Notes: generated from the letters alone by a model not told the origin. 64,000 bases of DNA from Chloranthus sessilifolius (GCA_021018995.1 CM037597.1:2865299-2929298), one strand, 5' to 3'; positions 34,453 to 45,080 are shown, counted from the stretch's first letter. Translations and numbers: made by a program.

Positions 34453-34458
34453 AATAAA
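34453..34458 (+). terminator. ERF polyadenylation signal AATAAA
   Basis: Canonical hexamer just after the ERF stop codon. Plant polyadenylation signals are loose, so use of this hexamer is inferred. Confidence 0.35.
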
Positions 34459-34565
34459 TTAATATAAAAAAATTATAATAATGAATACTTACTACTTAGT
34501 AATAGATAGGTAGACAAAGGATAAGTGTCAAGCACAGATCCCTGGCCCACATAATTAAAAGGATA

Positions 34566-34735
34566 GTGTTGTATAGAGGACAAATTTTATGCATAAAGTG
34601 CAGGCGGCTGATGTGGCACTATTCAATTGGCTGCAAATGTGGTAGGGCTCAATTAATGCAGATCGGTACAGCTAGTCACGTCACGCTAGGCCAGCCACTT
34701 GCACTTTGTCCTCAACAAATCTGTCCTCTGTTTAG
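34566..34735. repeat. Family 6 palindromic element downstream of the ERF gene
   Basis: GGACAAATTTTATGC...AAGTGCAGGCGGC pairs with CAGCCACTTGCACTTTGTCC, so most of the element folds on itself. Related to 29441-29843. Confidence 0.6.
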
Positions 34736-34739
34736 AATT

Positions 34740-35169
34740 TTCCTAATTGATATGCTAGTAAATTCTAAGAAAGGCCATGGAAAATTTGGCATCTTTTAGA
34801 ATGTGTTGGGGATTTTGGTCATTTTATGCTAAAGAATACTGTCTTTTGCAACATCTGGGATGGGTAATGACCCAGAAATGACACTGATTTGGGATTCATA
34901 TTTGTGGACCAATGTCACATATTTATGTCTTAAAAGCTAGCATTTGACGGGTTCATTGATATTGTCGAATCACAGACTCTTACGAGCCATTCGATCAACG
35001 ATGCATCAATTTTCCATGCAGGATCAAAAGGGGTCAGAAGGGAAGTAAAATCAATCTTTGTTCATACACGGCTTCACTAGTACTAAAATGAAAGGAGTTA
35101 CTTCAAACAGATTCATTTGTCTACTGAGAACAAAATCCAGCATGGGCTATATGAGCCCCGAGTAGTTTA
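34740..35169. other. Intergenic, nothing recognised
   Basis: No coding signal seen. Confidence 0.4.
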
Positions 35170-35477
35170 TGATAAATTTGGGAATCCATCTCAAAACCAA
35201 TGGCTATGAGTGGAGGGGCAAGGATCTTATAAGAGGAGAGACAAGACTATGAATACCCAATGTGGACAAAACTTCAACATACCCCTGCACGTGTTTGCCG
35301 GACCGAGTCAAATCACGTGGACAATTGATTTGGGTGGTGTGGAGTGAAGAAAGGCCTGCTTTGATACCATGAAAAATTCGGGCATCCCTCTCGAAACCAA
35401 TTGGCTATAAGTGGAGGGTGCCAACTGCTGAAGATCTTATAAGAGGAGAATACCCGATGTGGGACTAAACTTCAACA
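35170..35477 (-). mobile_element. Complete 308-bp TRIM retrotransposon, minus strand
   Basis: Two LTRs, 35170-35279 and 35370-35477, each start TG and end CTTCAACA. Between them lie only 90 bp. The complement of GCTTTGATACCA (35358-35369), directly beside the right LTR, is TGGTATCAAAGC, the initiator-Met tRNA primer site. The 5-bp target duplication GTTTA is perfect (35165-35169 and 35478-35482). No coding capacity, as expected for a TRIM that depends on other elements. Confidence 0.93.
35358..35369 (-). other. TRIM primer binding site
   Basis: TGGTATCAAAGC on the minus strand, complementary to the 3' end of initiator-Met tRNA with one mismatch to the usual plant PBS. Confidence 0.85.
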
Positions 35478-35479
35478 GT

Positions 35480-36490
35480 TTACAGGAAAAATTAGTGAGT
35501 CCGGCAAATCCTAGCCCACCAAGCAAAATCAGTGGTTATTTTATGTTCAGGAACAAAAGGGATGGGAAGGGCAGTCAATTCTTTTGGTACTTCGGCTTTT
35601 CTGGTACAAAATGAGCCACACTTCAAACAGATTCGTTACCCCACTTCAAATATGATAAATCCAACATAATTCGGGCATTCCCAACCTAACAAGCAAAACC
35701 AGTGGTTTCTTGGTCATGACCAGCTAAAGCTAAAGGTCCGTTAAAGAACATAGATGTGCTAAGCACAATCATACAGCAGCTTTTACCTCAGTCTAGATTT
35801 GAATAACACTTGACAACTATAAGGAGCCCTCCAGATAATGGGAATCCTTTTCTGACATTCTTTGCTAAGTGGGAAAAAAAAGGTCAGCCTATAACAAACT
35901 TCTACCACTTTGAATATCAAAATGCTAATTTCTTTTTAGGTCTGCATGTCTAGTGATTGGTGATCATCTCCATCCGATGGAAATCGGTTGGACAGCAACA
36001 ACTGACGGAGATGGTCATAAAACGCGAAAGATGGATAATGTCACAATGACTTGTTTTATTGGTAGTCTAGAATTTCACTAAAATATTTAAGACTTAGTTT
36101 AGCGTACTCGACCCAACCCGAGTGAGAGAAACAACACTCAGGTCAATCTCAAACCAATAACCTCTGGACTGAAACTTTGAGCACCAAATCAGTGAAAGGA
36201 CAAAAATAAAGATTCACATATTTGCATGCTCATAAATATTAGTGCAGCTCCCGAGGCTTGACCATTTGGTCTAACACCAACTCAACCATTGAATAGAAGC
36301 ATTACCACTCTTTGAAATGGCTCAAGCCAAATTTTATTAATCTCTTCCACCACCTCATAGGAATTAGTCCAGTTTCTTTTATTAATCTACTCAACTCTTA
36401 CTCTATATTTCATAGAATGCAGATCACTGAAACATATAAAAAACCGCTTAGCAAGAAAGAAATCTAAAAAAGAGAAGTACCCGAAAAACG
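35480..36490. other. Intergenic, with family 8 remnants
   Basis: Around 35935-36060 there is GTGATCATCTCCATCCGATGG and related text of family 8, and around 36180-36300 AGCACCAAATCAGTGAAAGG...CCCGAGGCTTGACC, which also occurs at 38350-38460. No gene. This is the 3' flank of the SDR gene. Confidence 0.45.
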
Positions 36491-36493
36491 GAT

Positions 36494-37711
36494 TTATTCG
36501 AACTTATATTGTTGGAGAGGTAGCGGAGATCCCTGATAAGAGCCCTGAAGTTTCCGAGGGGAGCTGGTCTCCAGAATCGGCCTTCCGGTTCCAACAAGGG
36601 AGCTTTGCCTTGCACCTTGAGTCGCAAATAGCAAACGAAACGTCCAACCGAGAACATTGGGAGCGAATACCCTGTAAACGAGAAATATGTCGTACCAACT
36701 TGGGAACTTGGCATACGGGTCTCCCCGGCAAGCCTTGGACACGATCAACTTGGCAAATTCCTCAACATGCCCTTCGATTACAGGTGCCTGTACAAAAACC
36801 GTAAGAGACTGCCATTAGCAACGAGTTTTTTCATCAAAGTTGATTTGGAGTGATGGCCAGGTACCCGCTTCAGGAAGCAGGAGGCCTGAGTTCGAATCAC
36901 CCCCTTAGGGTCCACCCTAGGGACTTATCCCGTACTGACCCAACTGTGCTAACAGGGGTGTGCACGTGCCCCAGGCAGAGTTGGGTTCTCTAAGAGGCCC
37001 GGATACCCCGATTATCAAAAAAAAAATGGAGATAAGGATAAATTTAGGTCTTGTAAAAATTATTCTAACTACATTTAGAATACAACTCTAAGAAAGGTTT
37101 CACCTCCGCGCTATACTACCATTTTTGCCTTCAAAGAGAAAAGGCCTTGTGAGTTGTGAAATGAGGTCACCCGCATCCAGGACCCTTCCTATGTACTTGG
37201 TAACATTTATCAAGGTTTGAAAACTTGATATATCGCCCATACAAACTTTGTATCAGTGATACATTTTTAAAAATTGATACAGATAACTATCATCTTGGGC
37301 GAGGCCCGAGCCGATACTCATATCGGTAGGCTCTACTCCCGATACGTATCGGTATTGTCTGAGATTTTTAAACTATAGTATGGATGTAATACTCGTATTG
37401 CGGCACTTCCAAAAGAGATTTAGATTCACCTCTCTCTCTTCTTTCCATTGCATCTCTGCTCCCTCTTCTAGCATAAACTTGCCTCTGCTCATCTCACTCC
37501 CAATCCACCCATGTGTTGCTATAGTTATTCCAACCTCATCTTTCACTTCGAATCGGAGGGTCTCATAGAAATTCAGCACGGCCGCCTTTGCTGCCTACGA
37601 TCATGTGAAAAGAAAATAAAATTAGCCAGTGAATCGAATAGCACGCTAATTCAATAATTATCGATTACTAATACTATGTTATAGTAACATCCTTCGAGGA
37701 ATCAAAACAGA

Positions 37712-37746
<35 letters not shown>

Positions 37747-40209
37747 TAATAATAGGGTTAATGACTCATGACCGACATTTGAACAACAAAACAGTGTTTA
37801 AATGACCCTACACCATTAAATATCCTTTTTTATCTTACACCATTGAAGTGTGCTTTATTATCATGCTATGTGGCACACATTTTTTATCAATTTAAATTGT
37901 CTAAGTGGCAATCCATCATCGGAGCATATTTCAGCCAAAGAATCATCCCTAAGTGGATGTGAAGCATCCGATTGGCAAACTTTAATATCAGTCATTAAAA
38001 CTAAGAACATTGGCTGGTATTCGAGTGCACAGATTGGATGGTTCAAATCTCCCAAAAAATGTGATTTTTGAGTCCATTGCTCTTCTTTATATGATCCATC
38101 ACTTTAATGACGTGGATTACTCACATCTTAAACCATTAATGGTGTAAGATAATTTAAACACCATTTTGGAGTTTAAATGACAGTCAGGAGAGTCGGGTCC
38201 ATAGTAAGAGTAATAAAATAAATAAATGTTGGAAGTAATGAACCTGGTTTTAAATGCTCACTAAGAAATAAGAATAGAGTTGGTATTAGGTACCCGACCT
38301 GAGAGCCAACGGCACAGCACACAGGTCAATTGCCCAATACCAACATTGGGGAATGCACGTATATTGTTGAGCACCAAATAAGTGAAAAGTCAGAAGTGTA
38401 CTTTCACTGATTTGTGTGCTCATAAATAATTGGGCACTTCCCGAGACTTGACCAATTGGTAAGGAGGAGATTGACCTGAGTGCCTCCGCTGCACTCGGCT
38501 CAGGTATCTAATACCAGCTAAAGAATTATGTACTTACAGCGAAGAGGCTCATTCTCGGCATGGGCAACCAGCTCTCAACTGAGGCATTAACGATAATCCG
38601 TCCATTGCTCTGTCTAAGGTAGGGGAGCGCGACAAATGTAGGGTAGACATTCCCCCAAAAATTAATATCCTGATATAAAATATTTCCAAATCACTATGAT
38701 TAGCACTAATGGTGATGTTTAGCAAACAATGTTAAATAACTAAGACTAGGGCTATCAGCGACCTGAGTTCGAGCCGAGTCAGAGTCAGCTCTAGCCAGGT
38801 GCCTCATTCTGGCTCGGCTCTATATTACTCGAGCTTCGAGTGTCCTAGCTCAGTTTGGCTTGCGAGCCAAGTTGAAGACTCTAAAAGCTCTGTTTTTTTC
38901 GAGTTGAGTCGTTGAGCTGCCCCCCTCTTTGACTGCTCTAAATCTCTAATTGAGACCATTACCCTCATTTATTGCTAAGCGCGTTGAATAGAAAACTTGC
39001 AACTATTCACTTACCATAATATGTGGAAACACGGATGCGTCACTGACTTCCTCAAAGAAGAAAGTGTGTCCCAAGCTTGTCGTGTTGACTAGATGATCCA
39101 CTGTCAAATGCGCAAAGAGAACCAAACAAAATTTGTAAGATTGAGGATTCATTAACTTGGTGGGTGCCATATTGGTAGATTCAGAAACGAATAGAAAAAT
39201 AGGACTAGCAAGGCCGACCCAAAATAGATGAGATGAGGACTGATGATGATGAACTACGTCAGTGCCGCAATATGATCTTAACCCCACCCAATAGGATCTC
39301 AGCATTCGATGATATTAAATATGTTCATCGTCTCGAATTTTACAGTTGGGATAAGACCATATTTTAGTAGTGTCTACCGACGTAAGTGTCAAAACACACC
39401 TATATAATCTGAAGCTCTCTCTTCACAGAGTGTGGCCACTTAGGCCAGCCTCAGTGTGCTCTGCGACATAGCCACACCACATGCCCATGTCACATCGTTC
39501 TCGCTTCAAAAGGGTGCTCGGGGGAGGATGATCACATACTAATAGGATGTTGAAACCTAAGGCATCTCATGAAGAGTTACCCCTCTATAACAAACGGTTC
39601 TACGATTCATTTTGAAGAGAAGCAAAGTGCTATTACCTGCTTAGACACACATAAATTTTACACCATTGGGAACTTTGATTGAATGGTGAAGTACAACTGT
39701 ACCCGACTGACCTTTGGTCAAGTCGGGTACCCAAAGGTCAGGTCGGATGCTTCATGCCTGGGTTAAGTTTATATGGCAACCCTGTTCAAGAAACTGGGTC
39801 GCGGGTTGGATAACAGGCTGACCTGACTAATCAACAGCTATAATAGATATAAAAGATGAGTTATGTGCATTGAAACTGCAAATTGAGCTGGTGAGACTTA
39901 CACTGGCCATAGTAATTGATAGTTTCTTCGATGAATCGCCTACATTCCTCTTCCTTGACAACATCTGCGGCCATGACCATCACATGCCTTGCTCCAATTC
40001 TTCTCGCATTCTCGCTAATTCCCCGTAGCCGGTGGTCTCTCCTAGCCACCAATACCAAATTTGCTCCCCTCTTTGCATATTCATATGCTATTTGCTGCAC
40101 TTAGAATCAACCATATATCATCCCACAAAAATAAAAACTACAACATTCTAAACTTTCATGCCAACCTCGGCACGCACAAGCATGTAAAGTACATGTATAC
40201 CACAGGACA

Positions 40210-40278
<69 letters not shown>

Positions 40279-40822
40279 AAAGGTGAAGGTACTCTAAGTG
40301 GGGTACCCTCACTGTACTCCAACATCCATATGGAGGTCTATGTGGTTACCCAAATACTGTTTTGGTGCCACATGGAGCTTCAACAGCGTGTATAGATCAA
40401 TTTTTTTTTAAAATGAATTCAAACCTGAGTTTCAAAATTAAAAGTCAAATTTTGACTGTGATTTAAGGATCTAGATTTTGAGACCCAATATATATATATA
40501 TATTCATCATCCATTGGAGGACGCTCAAGCGTCCTCTAAGATTAGGGAAAACCTCTAATTGGCAGCATGACACCAAATGGATCGCACACAGAGCAGTGCA
40601 CAGGTGCATTGCTTAGATCATATTTGAGAAAAAGAAAATTCGGAAACTCATCTCCATCATGTATTTTTTGAGCCTTGAAATTTAAACCATTAAAATTAGT
40701 CAAACTTTGATAGAGGCCTTAAACATAAAATTTTTGAAATATTTTTATGGGAAATTGATCTAAGCCGTTCCCTTATGCTCCCATCGCACCCAAATAGTGT
40801 CTTTGATGCCACGGAACCGGCT

Positions 40823-40859
<37 letters not shown>

Positions 40860-42999
40860 GGGTACCCGGGCAGGGCTTCAGTGGGCCTCACATCGTCGGC
40901 ACTAACCCGGCTAGATTTTTTCAGCGGGCCTCACTTCTTCGGCACTAACCCGGCTAGATTTTTTCGGGGCCCCCATAATCTAAACCCGGCCATATATACG
41001 AGCCGGATTTAGTCAGTAAAAAGCCCGACTTCTCCGGGGCGACCGGGCAAATTGACAGCCCTATTGACAGGTCATTGATATGCATCTGCAACCACAAACA
41101 TTTCGCAGGTACATGGCCGAAATCTAATACTGATTTTTCGACAAGCTGTTGGGAAAATATTATAAGTTTTCACCCTAATTATAATTTATTACCATACTAT
41201 GTCTTCAGGATCACTGACTGCAATACCTTTTATGCAAGGAAATCCGTAAGAAGTTGTGTTTTATGGACATCAAGGCCCCCAAAAACCGTGAAAGTAATCG
41301 CTGACAAAACCTCTAAAGCCTTTCCGTATTGCTAAAATCATTACAGTAAATCCAAACACAAACTACAAAAATTTTACCGTTGTAAAGCCCATATAAAATT
41401 TTCGTTTTTTACTTTATGGGTATCATTATTTGCACCCCGTGAAACTGTAACCTCACCCATCTCCTCCATTTAGAGTGCATTGACATCTTTGAATCAAACA
41501 AACGAGATGAAGTTTTCATTCCAATCTTCCACACCATGGATCTTCAGATCATAAGCATACCATCATACGGACATTTTTATTCCATGTGGCACATATTACA
41601 AAAAGTGTAAAGTCCCACATCGTGTAATTCTGACCCTCGGAGATAAGTAATGGCCTCCGTACTCATGGTAACACGCGCTTTGGGTGAGTAAGGTGGCCCT
41701 TGCAATGGGTCGGCCCATACTAAAAACAAAACCTTAAAAGGAAAAGGCTACTAGTGGGATCAGCGATTACAAGACGGGGAGATTGTAAAGTCCCACATCG
41801 TGTAAGGAGTGGTATTGACCCTGGGAGATAAGTAATGGGCGTTTTGGGTGGGTACGGTGACCCAAGCGACAGGTAGGCCCATACAATAAATAAAGAGACG
41901 AGGCTGGTGCGACCAAGCGAAGCCACCCAAAAACGATAATATCTTGACATGTGTCGTCGGGGCACTACAAAAAGTGACCCTAAAATAACATTTGACCGAA
42001 TGATGGCATGCTCATGATATGAAAAAACGATCTACAATCGTTTGATTCAAAGTTGTCAATGCAGTTTGAATGGAGGAGATGGGTGAGATTAGAGTTTCAT
42101 GGTGTACAAATAACAGTACCCTTACCTTTAGAGAAAAGTACAAAAAATGCTCCCCATTTGTATTTTTATTACAAAAAGGGTTGATTTTGTTTTTAATTAC
42201 GAAAATGCGCCCCATACTGGCCGTAATCGGATGCATTCTCCATGCACGTGTTAAATGCCTAATATAAAAAAGTTATTTAAAAAAAAAAAAATAGGAATTT
42301 GTTAGCAAGGGCAGCATTGCAATTATTCATAAAATTGTTCAGTGTCCAATATGGGTTGATATGTATGGCTGCATGTTTCAAGTGTCTGGGAGTATTGTTT
42401 CCGTCTTTTTTTTTTTTTTTTTAAAAAGCCCTACTTTATATATGATTAGCGCTTTTCGATTTTTTCTCGAAATTTTTCCGAAATGAACCGAAATAACCCC
42501 CTATCGCAATGTTGCCGAAAACGAAATTTGCCACTATGTTGAATACTGAGTTTCATGGACACCAAGGTCCCCAAAATCCGTGAAAGTAATCTTCTCATGG
42601 AATTCCTAAGAAGCCTCAAAATCCCTTCCGTATTGCCAAAATCATTACAGTAAATCCAACACACAATCTATAATTAAAAGCCCATAGAGTTTTTTAGGTA
42701 ACCATTTTGTGTGCATGCGCTTAACACCCAATCTTTATGAAAATATCGATTTTGTGTGCATGCGTTTAACACCCAATCCTCATGAAAATATAACCTAAAT
42801 GGTGAACCAAAATTACCTCTCCTATGGCTGACGAGGCTCCAGTGATGACAACCACCTTATCATCCATATTCTCACTGTAGAAGTTATGGTAAACCCACTC
42901 ACAAGCATGGAAAAAAGATAAAGTTGGCCATGCAAATGCCAGCATCAACATGCTAGCTGGGGGCACCACCAAATTTAGCAGAGAGTTTAGCAGATCCAT
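36494..42999 (-). CDS. HSD: 11-beta-hydroxysteroid dehydrogenase-like SDR (steroleosin type), 6 exons, altered active site
   Basis: Exons 42999-42817, 40094-39902, 39100-39015, 38669-38538, 37594-37430 and 36787-36494 join at GT...AG sites into 350 codons, close to the length of Arabidopsis HSD1 as I recall it. Residues 1-40 are hydrophobic with Pro13/Pro14/Pro25, like the steroleosin lipid-body anchor. A Rossmann fold follows, then INFWGNVYPTFVALPYLRQS, the catalytic Ser184 region, NFYETLRFEVKDEVGI and a C-terminal FAPNVLGWTFRLL helix. The family reduces or oxidises sterols with NADP(H) on oil bodies. Two changes stand out: the cofactor motif TGxxxGxG reads TGASSAIG (Ala58), and the catalytic YxxxK reads FAAAK (Phe197, Lys201). 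No stop or frameshift is seen, so the protein is made if transcribed but may be catalytically impaired. All introns except intron 2's small ones carry MITEs, a SINE or microsatellites. Confidence 0.9.
36845..37026 (+). mobile_element. tRNA-derived SINE in SDR intron 5
   Basis: Same family as 26828-27013: TGATGGCCAGGTACCCGCTT, B-box-like GAGTTCGAATCACC, CCACCCTAGGGACTTA, GGCCCGGATACCCC and an A10 tail. It is antisense to the host gene. A short TGGAG at both sides may be the target duplication. Confidence 0.8.
37211..37378. repeat. Family 1-like repeat in SDR intron 5
   Basis: CAAGGTTTGAAAACTTGATA at the left and GAGATTTTTAAACTATAG at the right, with CGATACGTATCGG inside. No target duplication found. 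It ends about 50 bases from exon 5. Confidence 0.55.
37711..37755. repeat. (AAT)n microsatellite in SDR intron 4
   Basis: About 13 AAT units with one AAC interruption. Confidence 0.9.
37755..38200. repeat. Family 2 element in SDR intron 4
   Basis: Left arm GGTTAATGACTCATGACCG and GTGTTTAAATGACC; right arm ACCATTAATGGTGTAAGATA, AAACACCATTTTGGAG and GACAGTCAGGAGAGTCGGG. Inner segments match the other copies. Confidence 0.8.
38281..38516. mobile_element. MITE with TGGTATTAGRTACC inverted ends, SDR intron 4
   Basis: TGGTATTAGGTACCCGACC at the left pairs with CTCAGGTATCTAATACCA at the right. It ends 21 bases before the 3' boundary of exon 4. No clear target duplication. The central CTCATAAATAATTGGGCAC segment also occurs near 36225 and 6985. 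Confidence 0.65.
38755..38935. repeat. GAGCCGAGTCAG-type repeat in SDR intron 3
   Basis: CTGAGTTCGAGCCGAGTCAG and GAGTTGAGTCGTTGAGCTGC motifs with GCTCGGCT between. Single copy in the window; non-coding. Confidence 0.4.
39690..39835. repeat. Family 7-like repeat in SDR intron 2
   Basis: GTACCCGACTGACC, GGTCAAGTCGGGTACCC and GGGTCGCGGGTTGG motifs. Non-coding. Confidence 0.4.
40211..40275. repeat. (AT)n microsatellite
   Basis: About 32 AT units beside a family 5 element. Confidence 0.95.
40285..40828. repeat. Two family 5 elements between (TA)n tracts
   Basis: Copy 1 (about 40285-40490) has GGTGCCACATGGAGCTTC; copy 2 (about 40540-40828) has GGTGCATTGCTTAGATCATA, GATCTAAGCCGTTCCC and the GGCTCCC end joined to (TA)n. 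Both are like 25485-25840. Confidence 0.6.
40860..41060. repeat. Family 7 tract in SDR intron 1
   Basis: CACTAACCCGGCTAGATTTT occurs twice (about 40900 and 40950), then CGGGGCGACCGGGC. A small tandem repeat within a GC-rich patch. Confidence 0.5.
41255..41400. repeat. Direct repeat, copy 1, SDR intron 1
   Basis: CGTGAAAGTAATC, CCGTATTGCTAAAATCATTA, CAGTAAATCCAA and AAAGCCCATA appear here and in the same order at 42545-42690. The copies are 1.29 kb apart. Confidence 0.65.
41600..41960. mobile_element. TRIM-like LTR fragments (TGTAAAGTCCCACATCG)
   Basis: TGTAAAGTCCCACATCGTG occurs at 41606 and 41784, the usual 5' end of small plant TRIM/copia LTRs; both are followed by GGGAGATAAGTAATGG-like text. 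Probable tandem or degraded LTRs. Confidence 0.5.
41985..42105. repeat. Family 8 fragment
   Basis: AAAAGTGACC, CGTTTGATTCAAAG and TGGAGGAGATGGGTGAG mirror the piece at 41450-41600 in inverted order, so the two flank the TRIM-like fragments. Confidence 0.45.
42545..42690. repeat. Direct repeat, copy 2, SDR intron 1
   Basis: See copy 1 at 41255. Followed at 42703-42796 by two tandem copies of a 54-bp unit (TTTTGTGTGCATGCGYTTAA and CACCCAATC). Confidence 0.65.
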
Positions 43000-43016
43000 T
43001 AGAGGCGTTTTAGTTT

Positions 43017-43017
<1 letters not shown>

Positions 43018-43053
<36 letters not shown>
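43018..43053. repeat. (GA)n microsatellite in the SDR 5' UTR
   Basis: (GA)17, 19 bases upstream of the SDR start codon; on the mRNA strand it is a CU-rich leader. Confidence 0.9.
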
Positions 43054-43055
<2 letters not shown>

Positions 43056-43262
43056 GGTGAAGGCTGGGAACTAGCTAGTTAGTAGCTTCTCTAAATTTAG
43101 CACAACTTCTCTAAATTTGGGCTGTTTTTGAAAGAGAAGATAAGAACACAGAGGGGGGAGAAAATGGCTTTTAGTGCCTCCACCAAAGGTTCATGCATGT
43201 GAGTAGCTGACACGTTGGCCTCTGTGAGCTACTTTGTTGACAAGCGGCTTTGGAGCTTTTCT

Positions 43263-43271
43263 CTATATATA
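43263..43271 (-). promoter_or_regulatory. Possible SDR TATA box
   Basis: TATATATAG on the minus strand, about 265 bases before the start codon. The implied 5' UTR would be about 230 bases with the (CT)n tract. Tentative. Confidence 0.35.
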
Positions 43272-43432
43272 GCTAGAGCACATTGATTTGCTGGTGTGAC
43301 CCCCCAAAAATAGACATTCTTGTCTCTTTTTTTTTCAATGAAAATCAGAAGGGTTCGAGTATTAAATGACCTTTTTAGTTGACAAGGGCATCTTGGTCAT
43401 TTTACGCTCTCAAGTTTGTAGTCAGGTTCAAA

Positions 43433-43671
43433 ATTTCGGCCGAAATCTTAAGAATTCAGCCTAAACGCATTAATTTCGGTAATCCCCGAAACAAAATCTC
43501 TATAATTTCGGTATTAAGGTAGCAAATTATCAGCCGATAATTTGAAATTATCGACCGATATTTTGCTACTTCGATTTTAAAAAAAAATTCTCCAAAATTT
43601 CGGCGGAAATTTTAAATTTTCGGTTTCGGACAAGATTGAAACCAAAACGAAAACTGAAATTTTGATCCTTG
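43433..43671. repeat. Family 1-like MITE
   Basis: CAGGTTCAAAATTTCGGCCG at the left and GAAATTTTGATCCTTG at the right are inverted; the interior has AATTATCAGCCGATAATTTG. Flanks do not match. Confidence 0.65.
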
Positions 43672-43679
43672 GTTTCTTC

Positions 43680-44010
43680 CATGGTCTTAAGTATCGGTCA
43701 TATCCGATATGTATCGGATTAGGCTCCCACGCGATAAGGTGGGAAACTCGGGTCAACAAAGTCAAATTTCAGGTTTATATCACCCGATATGGATATAAAT
43801 CAGATACACATCCGATAAAATACCATATATGAATTGGATGTAATATCAAAATTCTCCTTTGGGAAATTTTTTTATTTTTAATGTATTTAATATTTAAAAA
43901 ATAAAAAAAAAAGTTGCTTTAATATTGATTTGTTTGGCCGATTTGTATCCAATATGTCAGATACATATCGGTCTGGGACCCAGGCGATATGCCAATTTGG
44001 TTCGATCTTT
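43680..44010. repeat. Family 4 repeat
   Basis: TATCCGATATGTATCGG, CCCGATATGGATATAAATC and CAGATACATATCGGTC motifs around an AT-rich centre; related to 29.06, 44.26 and 58.5 kb copies. Confidence 0.55.
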
Positions 44011-44071
44011 AAATCCCTAGATTTGAGATGATCTAGATGAAGGTTATTTGCCTAAGTCAAAAGTTTCGATG

Positions 44072-44222
44072 CACTACAAAAAATAAGACTATTAGCGGCA
44101 GGTTTTTTAACAAAAAACTGCTGCTATTAGTCCTGTCGCTATAAAAAATTGCTGCTATAATCTGCTGCTATCAAAAATTGCCTTAACAGCAAATACCGCT
44201 AAAACACCTTATTTTTGTAGTG
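44072..44222. mobile_element. CACTA-type MITE, 151 bp
   Basis: CACTACAAAAAATAAG and CTTATTTTTGTAGTG are inverted ends with the CACTA signature, flanked by a 3-bp duplication ATG (44069-44071 and 44223-44225). The interior repeats GCTGCTAT and GCGGCA. No transposase. Confidence 0.93.
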
Positions 44223-44259
44223 ATGATCCAATGATAGCAGGGATTTGAATTCTAATTTA

Positions 44260-44590
44260 TATTGGCTTAGCGGCTAGTCTATATCCGATATATTAGATAC
44301 GCATCGGCTAAACTAGCTAATATTCAAGCACCTTTTAAAATATATATATATATATATATATATATTACAAAAATGGCATTTTTGGAATTTTGTCCGAGTT
44401 ATATCCGATATACAGCGGCTGATATGACTCAATATGGGCTAATATGGTATAATATTTTATCTGTTTGGCTCGATATTTGACCTCATATGGAATCAGGGTG
44501 CATACCCATATTGGATGGAACTTAACTCGATGAATGTCGGCCTATGTGTATCGGATATGGTTGATATTTAAAATCATGAACGGTAGTAAC
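44260..44590. repeat. Family 4 repeat with (TA)n
   Basis: CTATATCCGATATATTAG, a TA run at 44341-44366, GATATTTGACCTCATATGG and CATATTGGATGGAACTTAAC, in the order of the 29.06-kb copy. Confidence 0.6.
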
Positions 44591-44679
44591 CATTGGACCG
44601 GTAGATTCACGTGAAATATGAAACCATATGAGCAGTCTAACTAAGAAAAGATCTTATATAATTAATTCAACTCTCAAGT

Positions 44680-45080
44680 AGAGTTGGAAAAAATATCGGA
44701 AAGATTGAAAATCGATGAAATCGAACAAAAAGAACAACCTGAAACCGATCAAAAATCGAAAAACCAAAATCAGTTTTGGATCAGTTCGGAATCAATTTTG
44801 GGAGTTGAAAACCGAAACCAGATGAGTAGGGAGAGAAAATTAATTCAAAAATCGCAAACCGAAAAATAGAAAAAAATAAAAATTCTCTTTCAAAATAATA
44901 ATAATAATTCAAAAAATTAGAAATCGAACCGAAACTGCGTTTGATCGACTTCAGGGAATGGAGAGTTCGGTTTATCAAAACCAGAATTTATGTTCGGATT
45001 CGTTTGAGTAAACCGAAACCAAAATTGAAATTTCGGTTTCGATTTCAGCTCGGTAAACTGAATTTCCACCCCCACTATCA
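44680..45080. repeat. Family 9-like repeat (AAAACCGAAACC)
   Basis: Dense CCGAAAC / GTTTCGG motifs; TTGAAATTTCGGTTTCGATT near the right end. Non-coding. Confidence 0.5.

Larger units (their letters stand above)
40095..42816 (-). other. SDR intron 1, 2.7 kb, repeat-filled
   Basis: Contains (TA)n tracts at 40211-40275 and 40828-40857, family 5 elements, a family 7 tract at 40860-41060, TRIM-like LTR pieces, family 8 pieces and a direct duplication (41255-41400 versus 42545-42690). The donor is GAGGTAATTT; the acceptor GTGCAGCAAATA. Confidence 0.7.

Noticed and set aside
40061-40325. Tyr-Ile repeat frames at (TA)n tracts
   Set aside because: Artefacts of dinucleotide repeats; the same holds at 12122, 25717, 31065, 52308, 52612 and 52668.
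42766-42999. 77-codon frame as a complete small protein
   Set aside because: The last codons run into intron 1; a donor at 42816 and downstream exons make it exon 1 of the SDR.
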